Assembly: GCF_014698965.1 (NCBI RefSeq)
Contig: NZ_JACXAE010000040.1
Coordinates: forward strand, 62,001-126,000
DNA from: Iningainema tapete BLCC-T55
GTDB lineage: Bacteria > Cyanobacteriota > Cyanobacteriia > Cyanobacteriales > Nostocaceae
Reading direction: 5' to 3'
DNA length: 64,000 nt
The notes under the pieces are model-generated. The model ran no database searches and had not been told where the DNA came from. It saw only the letters and a program-made list of their open reading frames with translations. Position numbers and translations under genes: made by a program. This document shows positions 62,787-64,000 of this stretch, one piece after another. The number at the start of each line of letters is the position of its first letter. Within the stretch, counting starts at the first letter, position 1.

Positions 62787-63332
62787 ATGCAGTCTAACGA
62801 ACCTGATAAGAAATGGGATTTGATGATGGATCTTCGTAAGGAGATGGTTGAGCTTCAGAAGATACGTGCCCAGATCATCGGGTTTAAGATTTCCTTTATT
62901 AGCACTGCCGCCGGATTAGTCATCGCCAATTTTGACAAGCTTCCCAATATAATTTGGACTGTTTTAGCTCTCGCCTCAATATTCTTTGACCTTCTAATCA
63001 ATAATTACAACTTTGGTATTGACCGTATTGCTTTTTATTGTCGCAATTACCTTGAGCCTAATTTGAAAAGCTCATACAAAAGTTTATAAATGATTCCATT
63101 ATGGGAAGAATTTGTAGGTTATACTAAGTATAAACAAAGCCTTTCTTTCGTTGGCAACTTAGGTATTACATTTGTAGTCATGGTACTAGCAGTTATTGGA
63201 TTACTGTTCCCATTTCGATGGATGATATCAACTCCTTTATTAATTTTCCTGTTAGTTCTTTTTATTTATGATGTTAATACATTTGTTAAACCAAAAATTC
63301 TTGATAAAACGGTTATAAAAATTGTAGTATAA
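62787..63332 (+). pseudogene. Membrane protein split by TAA-ATG
   Basis: The first frame ends at TAA 63087-63089 and the next ATG at 63090 starts at once in the same phase. Both halves carry membrane segments (IGFKISFISTAAGLVIANF; IIWTVLALASIFFDLLI; GNLGITFVVMVLAVIGLLFP; ISTPLLIFLLVLFIYDV) and read as one protein of about 180 residues. Either one sense codon became TAA, or two cistrons are made from a stop-restart junction. Confidence 0.6.
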
Positions 63333-63868
63333 ATTAATTTCTATAGGTTTGTACAACCTTAGGTAGGTGCAATGCAAGAGTTGCTGTCACGCTCTGCCAA
63401 GTTCCGAATTTTCTGTTGGAATTGGAACTTTACTTTTTTCTTCTAGAAAATGAGGTTTGAAATTACACTTTGTCAACCCCAACCGTCGAAAAAGTTACTA
63501 CACCGTTGAAACCCGGAACCGTGTAAACTTTTGTATACTTCGGTAGATAACAGCTAAAAGCTAGTGTTATCAATGTTTTCAACTACTTGCACAAGGTAAT
63601 AGCTTCTCTATCTTTAGCCTTTATTAGCGCTTCTACTAAAGCAAGGCAGTGTAGACAGTGCTTAATGGAGTGAGCGGATTACAAGTCCGATTTTTGGATC
63701 TGTGCCAGTACGCGAAATTTTCAGATTTATGCAGCAAAGCAGAGAATTCGGGTAACTAGTGGCAAAAAGTGCCTTTAAATCGTGGGTAGAAATGTCATTT
63801 TGACCGTTGTGTGCGTAACAATACGCTTGTACTATAAGGGAATTGCGAACAACTCTTAGGTGGTAGCC
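63333..63868. other. Spacer before the last gene
   Basis: No gene seen. A possible sigma-70 promoter lies at TTGTGT (63807-63812), 17 bp, TACTAT (63830-63835), 34 bp before the start at 63869. Confidence 0.4.
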
Positions 63869-64000
63869 ATGCCGTATAAGGTTCAGCGCTCGGATCTAGA
63901 GAAGATTGGACTAAAGCCCAACCCATTGAAGTTTGACGAATACGCTCGCCGTTGCCCAGAGAAATTAGAGTTACGTGAGGGCTACTTGGGCAAAGGTGAG
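63869..64000 (+). CDS. Partial gene at the right edge
   Basis: Begins MPYKVQRSDLEKIGLKPNPL, KFDEYARRCPEKLELREGYL and is open to the window edge (44 codons). AGGTGG lies close upstream of the ATG. The wording, with PEKLELREGYL, resembles cyanobacterial Uma2/DUF820-type nucleases, but not enough is visible for a call. Confidence 0.5.
   Translation, partial: MPYKVQRSDLEKIGLKPNPLKFDEYARRCPEKLELREGYLGKGE

Noticed and set aside
1-64000. CRISPR arrays, tRNA and rRNA genes
   Set aside because: No regularly spaced 25-40 bp repeats and no cloverleaf or rRNA-like sequence noticed on reading both strands.

Overview
The window looks like part of a large plasmid, or a plasmid-like accessory replicon, of a filamentous cyanobacterium of the Nostocales type. 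The evidence is frequent HIP1 octamers (GCGATCGC), moderate-to-low GC, and several typically cyanobacterial families (DUF2887, Ycf46-like AAA+, HsdR-like orphan nucleases, giant hybrid sensor kinases). Plasmid functions are spread throughout: MobA/VirD2-type relaxase with MobC, an AEP-type primase, a family A DNA polymerase, RecG, a ParM-like/ParA-like partition operon and an HU-like protein. I saw no rRNA, tRNA, CRISPR array or recognisable Rep initiator.

Layout. 1-3.5 kb: a leftward partial gene with the DFDGD signature of two-barrel RNA polymerases, a broken tyrosine recombinase and a PIN-toxin remnant. 3.5-6.4 kb: a tandem CHAT-protease protein and an unknown membrane protein. 6.6-11.1 kb: a leftward PRTRC-like ubiquitin-conjugation operon (Ub-like, E2-like, JAB peptidase, E1/ThiF and partners). 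11.3-16.9 kb: frameshifted Hsp20, a DJ-1/PfpI protein with divergent LysR regulator, HU, a GIY-YIG protein and Gp157. 17.3-22.5 kb: a translationally coupled pair (DUF4326-NADAR-SLOG protein plus membrane-anchored PD-(D/E)XK nuclease), followed by a macro-domain gene broken by a frameshift and by an IS1 insertion with an intact 8-bp target duplication. 22.8-29.2 kb: a P-loop ATPase and a 1608-residue TPR-STAND-histidine kinase-triple receiver protein.

29.2-33 kb: recG and primase. 33.1-34.4 kb: a DUF2887 nuclease and relics. 35-40.6 kb: a five-gene operon of trypsin, MoxR ATPase, vWA and FGE proteins, which resembles predicted NTP-dependent conflict systems. 41-45 kb: membrane protein and mobilisation genes. 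45.6-48.8 kb: partition operon. 49-59 kb: HsdR-like nucleases, AAA+ ATPase, and a metabolic and stress block (VOC protein, AraC regulator, SDR, hydrolase, GNAT). 59-64 kb: plasmid hypotheticals, DNA polymerase, DUF3768, a split membrane protein and a partial gene at the right edge.

The replicon therefore carries its own replication, segregation and transfer genes plus several likely conflict or defence modules. It also holds many decayed genes (recombinase, PIN, RHH, Hsp20, macro, methyltransferase tail, split membrane protein), which suggests an accessory region in active turnover. The best candidates for undescribed biology are the two-barrel polymerase and the SLOG/NADAR-nuclease pair.
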